Part shown: positions 33,246 to 42,374 of the stretch, in pieces
How the letters are laid out: every line of letters starts with the position of its first letter
Position numbering within the stretch: position 1 is the first letter of the stretch
Assembly (NCBI RefSeq): GCF_029887875.1
Contig: NZ_JARXRM010000043.1
Coordinates: forward strand, 200,181 to 264,180
DNA length: 64,000 nucleotides
Source: Luteimonas endophytica
GTDB taxonomy: Bacteria; Pseudomonadota; Gammaproteobacteria; Xanthomonadales; Xanthomonadaceae
Direction: 5' to 3'
The notes under the pieces: model-generated
What the model was told of the DNA's origin: nothing
Database searches by the model: none
Seen by the model: the letters and a program-made list of their open reading frames with translations, nothing else
Translations under genes and position numbers: made by a program

Positions 33246-34004
33246 CTAGGGCTCCTTAGACAGCTTTGCATCCAGATACTGGATCACGGTGCGGGTGGCA
33301 TTGATCGCGAGCACCGCTTCATCGTGAGTGGCGAGCCGGCTGTTTGGATGTGCCAGGCTTCCTTGGTTGCGCAGGGGGTTTAGAGAGTCCACGACGTTGC
33401 TCAGGGACTGCAAGATGCGCGCAACAGCCTCGTTATGCTGCCCGCCATCCTGGAAGCACGGGTGCTGCTGGCGGAGTTGCTTGAGGAGGCTCGTCATCGT
33501 GGCCTGTTCGACTGTCTCAATACCGCAACGTAAGCATGCCGCCTTCAAGTAGGCATGTAGAGCGGTATGCACACGATCGAGTGCACTCACCGGGCCACGC
33601 TGCTCCAGGAGAGTAGCCGCATCCTGAAGGGCATGATGGACGAGCTCACTCGCCAGCGCCGGCGTGGGAGTGTCAACAGCGGCCGACTCAGTGCAGCGCT
33701 TGGCCAAGCTCAGGAGCGTCTTGTAGCTCTCTTCCGTCCGAAGCCTATCGCTACCAACTGGATACTTGTGGGCAATCCCTCGCAGGATCGCCGCTTGGTC
33801 CCGGGGCTGGGCGGAACTCAGGATTGCTAGGAACTTCTCGCGGGTGGTTCTGCCAGGAGAGCTGTCTGCGTCGATCTCCAGGTCGCAGTGAGCGGGGTAG
33901 AACTCCCGGTGTGTGCGGTAGCTGAAGTCCCCAAGGTAGCCCTCGGAAACACCGATGTAGGAATTGACGACCCAGTGGATCTCGCTGGTCTTGAGCCCTT
34001 TCAT
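33246..34004 (-). CDS. abortive infection family protein (Abi_C)
   Basis: A 252-residue protein whose C-terminal ~80 residues match the abortive-infection C-terminal domain (LRNQGSLAHPN, then HDEAVLAINATRTVIQYLD). The Arg-Asn and His in that segment resemble the HEPN-type active site of Abi proteins that cleave RNA. It is divergent from the giant helicase at 34132, sharing a 127-bp promoter region that holds a TATACT -10-like box at 34067-34072. The start at 34004 (MKGLKTSEIHW) is chosen; longer in-frame extensions run into that region and look non-coding. Confidence 0.8.
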   Translation of the reverse strand: MKGLKTSEIHWVVNSYIGVSEGYLGDFSYRTHREFYPAHCDLEIDADSSPGRTTREKFLAILSSAQPRDQAAILRGIAHKYPVGSDRLRTEESYKTLLSLAKRCTESAAVDTPTPALASELVHHALQDAATLLEQRGPVSALDRVHTALHAYLKAACLRCGIETVEQATMTSLLKQLRQQHPCFQDGGQHNEAVARILQSLSNVVDSLNPLRNQGSLAHPNSRLATHDEAVLAINATRTVIQYLDAKLSKEP

Positions 34005-34131
34005 CCCGCATTCCGCCTGGCGGCGGCCCCCTGGCCTGGTTGGAATCCGACGACCGTTAGCTGCACTATACTGCCGGGGGCGGCGCGTGAGCCAAGCCCG
34101 GGCTGCGAGGACGCGCCCAAGGGGGTGAGAA

Positions 34132-37100
34132 ATGCCGGAGGCAACATCCGCGGTGACGTCAGAGGCGTCGCCTTTCCGCGCTGCAGGTTCGCTGCAGGAG
34201 AAGATCGAGCAAGCCAGGCTTGAGCTGCTGGATCTATCGACGCGAAATCGGCTCCTGCATACGCCACGCTCTGGCCGCGCCAAGATCGTCGAGGTGGTCG
34301 ACGAGCTGGCGAAGGCCATCTACCAGACCCTGGTCATCGATGGGAAGCGCTTCACCTTCGCGCCAGGCCGGCCCGACCCGGTGGAGGCGGGGCCACCCAC
34401 TGAAGACTTCTCGGCGGCGATCGAAGCGGATCAAGAAGATGCGCCCGATCCTGAGCTTGTGGAACAGCCCGAAGTCGAGCTTGATGAGAGGGGCCGTGTT
34501 GCTACTCATTGGGACGGGCACCTCCAAACCCGGATGACCTCGGCAGGTCTGCAGAAGCGCCTGCTGGATTTGTATATCGACTCCAAGACACTGGAAGAAG
34601 AGCAGGGCGTGAACGTGCTCTTCCTGGCAGTGGGCTTCCTGAAGTGGAGAGCGCCGACAACTCCCAACGATGATCGCTTCGCGCCGCTAATCCTGGTGCC
34701 GGTCCGTTTGGAACGCAGCAACGCTGGAGAGAAGTTCCACCTGCGCTGGTCGGGCGACGACATCGAGTCGAACCTGTCGCTACAGCTGTATCTACATCGT
34801 CAATTCGGGATGAAGCTTCCCGACATCGGCGATTTCGAAGCGCTGGATGTCGATAGCTACTTCGAGCAAGTTGGCGAGCTGGTCCGGGAGCGGCCCAACT
34901 GGGGCGTCGTGGCCGATCACGCGGTGCTTGGCTTGTTCTCGTTTGCGAAGTTCATGATGTATCGCGACCTGGACCCGGAGCAGTGGCAGACACTAGGTGG
35001 GTTTGAATCTATTCCCACGCTGCGAGGGGTGGTTTCCGACGGCTTCCCCGGGGCATCGCTATCCGACGATGACGTCAATATTGACGCCATCATGTCTCCA
35101 AAGCAGATGATGCATGTTGTCGACTGCGACAGCTCCCAGTCGTTGGTCGTCTATGACGTGCAAGCTGGCAACAGTGTTCTTGTTCAAGGTCCGCCGGGGA
35201 CAGGAAAATCCCAGACGATCGCCAACATCATCGCAACCGCGATTGCAGACGGGAAGCGGGTGCTGTTCGTCGCCGAGAAGATGGCCGCGCTGGAAGTCGT
35301 CAAGCGGCGCTTGGACAACATCGGCATCGGTGACGCGTGCCTGGAGCTCCATAGCAACAAAGCCAACAAGCGCATCCTCCTTGAGGAGCTGCGCAGAACC
35401 TGGGAGTTGGGCCGGCCATCTGTGCAAGATGGGCAGCCAGTCGTCGAGCAACTAACCGACGCTCGCGACGAACTCAACGCGCATGCCGAGCGTCTGCATC
35501 GCGAACTGGGTAACACCGGGCTGACCCCATACCAGGTCTTTGGCCACCTGGTTAGGTTGCGCCGTGAGGGCCACACCACCCGTCAGGTGAAGCTAGAGGG
35601 CCCCACCAAATGGGTGCCACACGAGGTCTCCAGTAGGGAAGATCTGCTCCGGGATCTTGCCGAGCGCATCGGGGGGATGGGACTGCCGGCGCAGCATCCG
35701 TGGACTGGAGTTGGCATTCGTGGGATGACGCCAAACGATCGGACGCGCGTGCTGCAATCGGTGGCCGCTGTGGCCAGAGAGTTGGGTGCGTGGCGAGCTG
35801 GGGCAGACGCCGTGATGGAGGTGCTTGAACTTTCGCCACTAAAGCAATTCGATGACATTAGCCGCGCCATCAAGCGCGCCGAAGCATTGATGGGCGCTCC
35901 TGCAATCGGCTCAGATGCGCTCGTTGCCGATGTCTGGGGAGAGATGGGCGCAGTAGATAACCTAGTTGAGCAGCTGAGCGTTGCTCAGGCGCACCGCGCC
36001 AAAGCGATCGAGGTCTCCGAGCCATCTGCGCTTGATGGAGACTGGAGCGAGACCCGTAGCACCCTGGGGGAGCTGGACGCGGGCTTCAAGCTCGCGGATG
36101 AGGTCTCCAGGCTGGCGGCCCTGCAATCCACCTTGAATCGCCTGCTACCGGACGCGACCCGTCTAGCACAGCTGCTGGGCGAGCGGGAGAAGCTTTCGCT
36201 CGAAAGCGTCATGCACTTGGCTGTTCTGGGCGAGCGGGCGGCCACCGTGCCCCAAATCGGGCGGGATGCACTGATCGCGAGTATCTGGGAACGCGGTGTC
36301 GATACGATCGAGGAGCTAATCGAGTCGGTCGAGCAGGTCCAGCGAGCCAAGACCAACCTTACCGGGGTCTTCCGTGACGCTGCATGGGACCAGGAGCTCG
36401 ACGAGGCCCGGGGGCATCTGGCCGCGCTGAGCGGAAGCTGGTTGCGGTTCTTCAACGGCAAGTGGCGCCAAGCCAACCGCCAGGTGCGTGCGCAGCTTGT
36501 CTCCCCCAAGATGCCGGCTGACGAGGTGCTCACCCGCCTGGATGAGCTCACAAGTGCCCAGGCTGCCCAGCGCAAGATCGCCTTCCGCGACCGTGAGGGA
36601 ACTGAGGCCTTTGGCAGCGAGTGGCAGCGCGAGCGCTCGGAGACCGCTTTCCTGCGGGGCGTGGTCTCCTGGATGCGCTCACTCCGCCCATTGGGAGCTG
36701 GCGTTCGGGAGCGCCTTGCAGACGTTGCCGACCGGACCCTGGCTGCTGAGTTGGCGAAGCGAATTCGCCCATTTATTGATGAGCTCAAGGCGGACTTGCT
36801 GCCCCTCAGCGAGCTCCTGATCGCGTCGGGGCGTCAGCCTTGGGGCGAGGAGACCATCGCCAAGCGGGTGCCCCTGACCGATGTGCAAACGAAGGCCGCT
36901 ACCTGGAGTGCTGCCGCCGACCAATGTGCGCTGCTACTCGGCCGGGGAGATCTGGACGTGCAGGGTGCTCTGGACCACATCTCTCGTGTCACCAGGGCAC
37001 AAAAGGAGTTGCGCAAGTTCGAGTTGATCCAGTGGCGAGGTGAAGCTGCTTTTGGTCCTCAGTGGGCCGGCATCGACACGGATATCGAGGCGCTCAACGC

Positions 37101-39720
37101 CATTGCAGCCTGGATGTATAAGAACGAGGAGCTTAGGTTCCTCGCGGCCTCCGTGGATGACCCAGCGGACTGGCGCGATGAGGCGAAGGGGCTAGAGGAG
37201 GCTGGCAAGCAGCTGGCACGAAGCCTGGCCGGCATCTTCGATAACTTGCACTTTGAAGGAAATAGCGAAGTGCCTGCGCGACCGGCTGACGCGCCTCTTG
37301 CCGCGGTGGCCACACTCCTCGAGCAGTGGAGGGCAAATCCAGAAGGCTTGCCGCAGTGGGTCGCCTACGTCGGCCGTGCTAAACAAGCGGAGGAAAAAGG
37401 CCTATCTGATCTGGTCAAACGGCTGGCCACGGGGGAGGTCCCTGCTGCAGCGGCTATCGGCACCTTCCAGCTTGCCTACTATGAAGCGGTGCTGGCGGCG
37501 ATGACGGAGCGAGATCCCGAGCTATCAAAGTTCGACGGCGACCAACATTCGCAGACGGTCGCACGCTTCGCAAAGTTTGATTGGGAGCGCATGCAGCTGG
37601 CGCGCCACCAAGTGTTGACATCGCATCATGCCAAGATCCCCCAGCGCGGAGGCGCGACGGGACCAACTGCAGTTCTGATGGGCGAGATGGTCAAGCGTCG
37701 CAAGCACATGCCCATCCGCGAGCTGATGGGGCGGTGTCCCTCGGTGATTCAATTGCTCAAGCCGGTTTTCATGATGAGCCCGCTGTCGGTCGCCCAGTTC
37801 CTGCCGCCCGGGGCACTGGACTTCGACATGCTCGTGGTCGATGAGGCGAGCCAGGTGCAGCCGGTGGATGCCCTTGGCTCGGTCGCTCGTGCCAAGCAGC
37901 TGGTCATTGTCGGTGACGAGAAGCAGCTTCCGCCGACTCGCTTCTTTGAGAAGGTTTTGGGCGATGACGGGGGCAAGGACGAGGAGGGTGCTAGGGCTGC
38001 CGACATTGAAAGTGTGTTGGGGCTTTGTCGTGCTCGCGGCCTGCCTGAGCGGATGCTGCGTTGGCACTATCGCAGCCGCCACCAGTCGCTAATCGCCGTC
38101 TCCAACAGCCAGTTCTACGAGAACAAGCTGGTCATCGTGCCCAGCCCCTACACGAGCGAGGCCGGGATTGGATTGCGCTTCAACCATCTGCCCAACGCCG
38201 TCTACGACCGCGGCAACACCAGGACCAATCCAGAAGAGGCCAAGGCAGTTGCCCTGGCGGTCATCGAGCACGCAAGCCGGACCCCGAACCTGTCTCTGGG
38301 CGTAGCGACGTTCTCGGCTCAACAGCGGCGCGCCATCATCGATCACCTGGAGCTTTTGAGGCGCCAGCACCCGGAGACGGAAGGGTTCTTCAGTGGCCCG
38401 GCCGAGGAGCCATTCTTCGTCAAGAGCCTGGAGAACATCCAAGGCGACGAGCGCGATGTCATCTTCATTTCTGTCGGCTACGGGCGTGACGCGCACAACC
38501 ACATGACGATGACCTTTGGACCCCTCAACAAGGACGGCGGCGAGCGGCGCTTGAACGTGCTAATCAGCCGCGCCAAGAGCCGGTGCGAGATTTTCTCGTC
38601 GATCACTGATGAAGATATCGACGTTGAACGCGCCAAGGGTCGTGGCACGGCGGCGTTCAAGCTGTTTCTTCACTATGCAAGAACAGGGAACCTCTCGATC
38701 GCGCGGGAGAAAAGCTCGCAGAGCCAAGGTGTGTTCAAGGAAGAAGTTGCGACAGCCCTTAGATCGCAAGGCATCGACGTGCACACCGACGTCGGTATCG
38801 CGGGTCTTTTCGTCGACATCGCCATCGCAGACCCGGAGCAGCCTGGACGCTATGTGCTGGGAGTCGAGTGCGATGGCGAATGGTATCGAGACTCTCGGAG
38901 TGCCCGAGACCGGGATCGCCTGCGCGAGGCTGCGCTGCGCGACAAGGGCTGGACGATCTATCGGATATGGAGTGCAGACTGGTTTCAGCGCCCTCAAAGC
39001 GAGTTGGAGAAGCTCCTGGATGCTATCAAGAACGCAATCGAGCACTCGGAAGAGGAAGTCATCTCCCCTGAGCCACGGCGTGCGGTTCCGGTCGATATCT
39101 ATGCAGTGGAGCGCGGCGAGTTCGTCGACGTGGGCCTGACGGAGGCCGATGACGAGGCCGATGCTGTTCTCTATGAAGAAGCGTCGATCCAGGTGCCCAG
39201 AAGCAAGTATGAACTCCATATGGTGCCGGCCGGCATCATGGCTGAGATCGTCCGGGACATTGTTCAAGTCGAAGGCCCGGTGCACCAGGACGAGGTCGTG
39301 GCCCGGGTTAGGACTCTGTGGGGTCTGCAGCGCGCCGGAGGCCGGATCCAGGCGGCAGTCAGTGCCGGCGTCGCAACGGCACTTGGCCGGCGGATCATCG
39401 AGCGATCGCACTCGTCCTTTCTGTCCCTTCCCGATCAAGAAGTCAAGGTCCGAGATCGCACGGAGGTGGCATCGCTCACCCTGAGGCGTCCCGACTATCT
39501 GCCACCACAAGAGATCGACAAAGCGATCACCACGATCGTGCAGAGGAACCTAGGGGCCACCGTTGACGAGTTGGTGCTGCACATCTCGCGACAGCTGGGC
39601 TATCGCAGCACAAGCGCGCAGCTCCGGGCGCTCATTGAGGATCGGGTCAACGGCCTTCTGGAGGGTGGATCCTTAGAGGCCAACCAAGACTTCCTTACGC
39701 TGGCTTCTAGCAACGTCTAG
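34132..39720 (+). CDS. DUF4011-helicase-Vsr-DUF3320 defence protein (Hhe-like)
   Basis: A giant 1,862-residue protein. Order of parts: DUF4011 (ARLELLDLSTRNRLLHTPR, residues ~27-120); SF1 helicase with Walker A VQGPPGTGKSQTIANII (~352); a long helical insert (~450-1200); Walker B VVDEASQVQPVDAL (~1237) and GDEKQLPPTRFF; motifs ENIQGDERDVIF and NVLISRAKSRCEIF. A Vsr-like nuclease follows (~1540-1640, GLFVDIAIAD, GVECDGEWYRDSRSARDRDRLRE, WSADWFQ), then DUF3320 (~1695-1745). From memory, this architecture was reported as a single-gene anti-phage system, Hhe. It is divergent from an Abi_C gene and followed by a zinc-ribbon gene. Confidence 0.9.
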   Translation: MPEATSAVTSEASPFRAAGSLQEKIEQARLELLDLSTRNRLLHTPRSGRAKIVEVVDELAKAIYQTLVIDGKRFTFAPGRPDPVEAGPPTEDFSAAIEADQEDAPDPELVEQPEVELDERGRVATHWDGHLQTRMTSAGLQKRLLDLYIDSKTLEEEQGVNVLFLAVGFLKWRAPTTPNDDRFAPLILVPVRLERSNAGEKFHLRWSGDDIESNLSLQLYLHRQFGMKLPDIGDFEALDVDSYFEQVGELVRERPNWGVVADHAVLGLFSFAKFMMYRDLDPEQWQTLGGFESIPTLRGVVSDGFPGASLSDDDVNIDAIMSPKQMMHVVDCDSSQSLVVYDVQAGNSVLVQGPPGTGKSQTIANIIATAIADGKRVLFVAEKMAALEVVKRRLDNIGIGDACLELHSNKANKRILLEELRRTWELGRPSVQDGQPVVEQLTDARDELNAHAERLHRELGNTGLTPYQVFGHLVRLRREGHTTRQVKLEGPTKWVPHEVSSREDLLRDLAERIGGMGLPAQHPWTGVGIRGMTPNDRTRVLQSVAAVARELGAWRAGADAVMEVLELSPLKQFDDISRAIKRAEALMGAPAIGSDALVADVWGEMGAVDNLVEQLSVAQAHRAKAIEVSEPSALDGDWSETRSTLGELDAGFKLADEVSRLAALQSTLNRLLPDATRLAQLLGEREKLSLESVMHLAVLGERAATVPQIGRDALIASIWERGVDTIEELIESVEQVQRAKTNLTGVFRDAAWDQELDEARGHLAALSGSWLRFFNGKWRQANRQVRAQLVSPKMPADEVLTRLDELTSAQAAQRKIAFRDREGTEAFGSEWQRERSETAFLRGVVSWMRSLRPLGAGVRERLADVADRTLAAELAKRIRPFIDELKADLLPLSELLIASGRQPWGEETIAKRVPLTDVQTKAATWSAAADQCALLLGRGDLDVQGALDHISRVTRAQKELRKFELIQWRGEAAFGPQWAGIDTDIEALNAIAAWMYKNEELRFLAASVDDPADWRDEAKGLEEAGKQLARSLAGIFDNLHFEGNSEVPARPADAPLAAVATLLEQWRANPEGLPQWVAYVGRAKQAEEKGLSDLVKRLATGEVPAAAAIGTFQLAYYEAVLAAMTERDPELSKFDGDQHSQTVARFAKFDWERMQLARHQVLTSHHAKIPQRGGATGPTAVLMGEMVKRRKHMPIRELMGRCPSVIQLLKPVFMMSPLSVAQFLPPGALDFDMLVVDEASQVQPVDALGSVARAKQLVIVGDEKQLPPTRFFEKVLGDDGGKDEEGARAADIESVLGLCRARGLPERMLRWHYRSRHQSLIAVSNSQFYENKLVIVPSPYTSEAGIGLRFNHLPNAVYDRGNTRTNPEEAKAVALAVIEHASRTPNLSLGVATFSAQQRRAIIDHLELLRRQHPETEGFFSGPAEEPFFVKSLENIQGDERDVIFISVGYGRDAHNHMTMTFGPLNKDGGERRLNVLISRAKSRCEIFSSITDEDIDVERAKGRGTAAFKLFLHYARTGNLSIAREKSSQSQGVFKEEVATALRSQGIDVHTDVGIAGLFVDIAIADPEQPGRYVLGVECDGEWYRDSRSARDRDRLREAALRDKGWTIYRIWSADWFQRPQSELEKLLDAIKNAIEHSEEEVISPEPRRAVPVDIYAVERGEFVDVGLTEADDEADAVLYEEASIQVPRSKYELHMVPAGIMAEIVRDIVQVEGPVHQDEVVARVRTLWGLQRAGGRIQAAVSAGVATALGRRIIERSHSSFLSLPDQEVKVRDRTEVASLTLRRPDYLPPQEIDKAITTIVQRNLGATVDELVLHISRQLGYRSTSAQLRALIEDRVNGLLEGGSLEANQDFLTLASSNV

Positions 39721-39788
39721 CGAGGCGGGGTTTTGATGGCGTGATTTCAGGTTGATCCGCGACGCTCTTGGACGATGGTGGATGCGAG

Positions 39789-40595
39789 ATGAGCAAGGTC
39801 AACTACCGGCAGCTGGCGCGCCAATCTCTTGAGCGAGCACAAAGCTTGCTTGCCGAGGATGACGACGACGTGCTGCGATACGCGGCCCTGGAACTCCGGC
39901 TGTGTATGGAAGCGCTGACATACGATCGCGCCCAGGCTTACAAGAAGGAAATTCCACCAGAGGAGTGGGGAAAGTGGCAGCCCAGGCAGGTCATGAAGCT
40001 TCTATTGGAGATTGATCCCGACGCCGATCGAAACTACTCGTTGCATGTCGGAGAAGAGCCTTACCCGGGCGGCCAACCCGAGCGGATGCATGCGATGGGT
40101 GCTGAGACTGTATTTGGTCTTTCTGATCTAAAGCAGTCCTATGATGCCGTTGGCTCGATACTTCACATGCCGACAATGCTGCAGATGGAGGCCGGAAAGA
40201 ATCACAGCACCGAGAAGATGAGGGCTCGATGCAACGACTCGGCTGCTGCTTTGGCAAAAGCGCTGTCATCGCCCATATGGAACTTTACTGTTGGCGAGTT
40301 CGCAAGCTGCGACTGTGCTGAGTGCGGTGCACGTGTGCGGCGGAGAATGCCACGAGAGTTTTATCAGCTCCGCGCGAAATGCTTTCACTGCAAGGCGGAG
40401 TATGACGTCATCCTTCAAGAAAACCGCGAGGTCACGTTCAAACCAAGAGTGTGCGACCTTTCTTGTCCAACTGTGGGCTGTGAAGCGCGCTTTGTGCTCT
40501 GGGAGCACCAGGTGAGAGCTGGCGCACGTTGGCAGTGCAAGAAATGTGAGAAGCCTTATGGGATCATGCTTGGCATCGCGCCGGTGACCGACTAA
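39789..40595 (+). CDS. hypothetical protein with paired zinc ribbons
   Basis: A 268-residue protein. The N-terminal half is helical (YAALELRLCMEALTYDRA) like HEPN/DUF folds; the C-terminal third has four Cys pairs in zinc-ribbon spacing: CDCAECG, KCFHCK, CDLSCP...GC and CKKCEKPYG. It starts 69 bp after the Hhe-like gene in the same direction and is probably co-transcribed. Role unknown; nucleic-acid binding is an inference. An upstream in-frame ATG at 39768 adds only seven residues. Confidence 0.65.
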   Translation: MSKVNYRQLARQSLERAQSLLAEDDDDVLRYAALELRLCMEALTYDRAQAYKKEIPPEEWGKWQPRQVMKLLLEIDPDADRNYSLHVGEEPYPGGQPERMHAMGAETVFGLSDLKQSYDAVGSILHMPTMLQMEAGKNHSTEKMRARCNDSAAALAKALSSPIWNFTVGEFASCDCAECGARVRRRMPREFYQLRAKCFHCKAEYDVILQENREVTFKPRVCDLSCPTVGCEARFVLWEHQVRAGARWQCKKCEKPYGIMLGIAPVTD

Positions 40596-40626
40596 CGACA
40601 AAGCTGGCCAGAGTGAAGAGCATGCC

Positions 40627-41181
40627 TCAAGTGTTCTTTGCAGCTGCCAAGTGGCGCCTCCACCAAGCCAAATGCTGACTGTTTTTGTGGGGCGTGAACC
40701 TTGCAAGTTCAGATATGCGCGCAACTATGCCCGGCAACTGATGTAGACGGTCGTCGTCGTTCCCAGCCCATAACAGCAAGATCTCGGGGGTAGAAAGGAT
40801 CTTGACCGTCAATCCGAGATCTCGAGCGGCGCGATGGACAACAGCATCGTCACTGCAGAAACAACAACCTCTCAATGCGGCCAGAACCAGACCCTCAGCT
40901 TCGCCATCGTCCAGAAGTGCTGCCGACCTGATGAGCATCTCGGCCTCGTCGTCCGAGTCGATCGTGAGTTCCTTCAAGGGATAGTGGAGCTTCAGATGTG
41001 CTGCGTCGATGGTGCGACTGGCCACCGATCCGTCTCGACCATACGCCCTGACATACCTGGCTTCAGCTAGCGCCCGTGCTCCTATGCACCACTCATCGCC
41101 GAAATGGTGCAAGTTGTGGATGCCGTCCCACCCGCAATAGAGGTTGATGAGCGTGCAGCAGTCTAGAACACGCTGCGTCAT
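40627..41181 (-). CDS. PIN-domain putative nuclease, last gene of the QueC-like operon
   Basis: A 184-residue PIN-fold protein of the DUF3368-like type. Acidic residues fall at D7 (LDCCTLINLY), E40, D91-D92-E94-E96 (DDGEAEGLVLAAL) and D111-D112 (CSDDAVVHRAA), the usual four-acid arrangement for a Mg-dependent ribonuclease. Its ATG overlaps the stop of the ImmA/IrrE gene as ATGA, so the two are translationally coupled, as in known protease-PIN toxin-antitoxin pairs. Likely the toxic effector of the locus (inference). Confidence 0.75.
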   Translation of the reverse strand: MTQRVLDCCTLINLYCGWDGIHNLHHFGDEWCIGARALAEARYVRAYGRDGSVASRTIDAAHLKLHYPLKELTIDSDDEAEMLIRSAALLDDGEAEGLVLAALRGCCFCSDDAVVHRAARDLGLTVKILSTPEILLLWAGNDDDRLHQLPGIVARISELARFTPHKNSQHLAWWRRHLAAAKNT

Positions 41182-42374
41182 TCCGTGGTGCGTGCTCGTT
41201 CGAGCACCGAGTCGCTCAAGCGCAGGCTGATTTCTTCCAGCGCCTCTCCGCATTCAACTACGGAGCTGGAGCGCTTTGCAGCAAGCTCTCGGGCCTCTAT
41301 CGGGGAGCGCCCCACCAGCGACGCGAATTGACTCGTGCTGATCACTTCAGAAGTCCATGCCTGGATGGCAAGTAGAATATACCGCTCAGGGTAGGTTTCA
41401 AGTTCTTCGACCTTGACCCCCTCCGCAATGCCAGCTTCGCGCTTGATGTCGCTGACTTTCACTCCAGATGATTTTAGAAGGTTCCAGGTTCCCTTGCGGA
41501 CCAAGCCGAGCGCTTCGAGTCGCAGCGTCATAGCCATCATAGACACGCCATAGAAATCAGCAATGCGGCAGACATCTCCAACATTGACGTCCCCGGCACG
41601 GGCCATCGCGTCGTCAAACTGACGTTTGACGCCAGCTTCGGGCATAAGGAAGCAAGCAGCGAAGGCATCCGCAAAGCGCTCGCTAGTTGGCTTGCGGACT
41701 GGGCCCTGCAAGTAATCAATCCCGGGCTTGTCGCGGTCGTGCAGGAAATGCCCAAATTCGTGAGCGACCGTCCAGCGCATCCTCTCCCTTGGGTGCTTGC
41801 GGTTCACTAGGATGCAGTATCCAAATCCTTCGACAAAGGAATACAGCCCTGCGAGTTTTGAATCCAGAGAGTCTACGATCACATGGACGCCGACCTCATC
41901 TAACGTCTTGCGTAGGTTCCCTATGGGTTCTCTCTCGCCAAGCCCAAGTCGGTTGCGGGCATCCTGAGCAGCATGCGCTGCAAGTCGGTCCACGGGCATC
42001 TGTGACTTCGCAGTTTCGGGAATGGATACATCTATCTGCCGCGCGTTAGTTTTCTCCAAGAGGAATTGGTAGTCGTCGACGAACTTCGTAAGCTTGTTGA
42101 TCGCCTCATCCACGGATGCGTTTGGGTGCTTAGCAATCTCCGCTCTCAAGTGCGGTGAGATCCTTGGCGGCGCCGATTGTTGGCGAACAAGATGATTGAC
42201 TGTGGTCTTGAACAAGCTAGCAAGAGCAATGAGCTCTCTCGGCTTGACCTCCCGATCGCCCTTCTCGATGGCAATGTAGGTCGGTCGGCTCATCTCTAGC
42301 TTTCGTGCAGCATCTTCTTGCGAGACACCAGCTGCCTTTCGTGCGGAGATCAATCTTTCAATGACGGCGTTCAC
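41178..42374 (-). CDS. XRE-HTH plus ImmA/IrrE metallopeptidase
   Basis: A 398-residue protein. Residues ~5-60 are an XRE-type HTH (ARKAAGVSQEDAARKLEMSRPTYIAIEKGDREV). A linker is followed by an ImmA/IrrE zinc peptidase with HEFGH at 205-209 and a later Glu in the DAFAACFLMPE segment. This is the architecture of regulators that are cleaved or cleave partners to release a stress response. The start is GTG 42374, because GTGA overlaps the stop of the QueC-like gene by four bases; the PIN gene follows with the same overlap. It may bind the palindromes at 44367-44424. Confidence 0.85.
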   Translation of the reverse strand: MNAVIERLISARKAAGVSQEDAARKLEMSRPTYIAIEKGDREVKPRELIALASLFKTTVNHLVRQQSAPPRISPHLRAEIAKHPNASVDEAINKLTKFVDDYQFLLEKTNARQIDVSIPETAKSQMPVDRLAAHAAQDARNRLGLGEREPIGNLRKTLDEVGVHVIVDSLDSKLAGLYSFVEGFGYCILVNRKHPRERMRWTVAHEFGHFLHDRDKPGIDYLQGPVRKPTSERFADAFAACFLMPEAGVKRQFDDAMARAGDVNVGDVCRIADFYGVSMMAMTLRLEALGLVRKGTWNLLKSSGVKVSDIKREAGIAEGVKVEELETYPERYILLAIQAWTSEVISTSQFASLVGRSPIEARELAAKRSSSVVECGEALEEISLRLSDSVLERARTTE

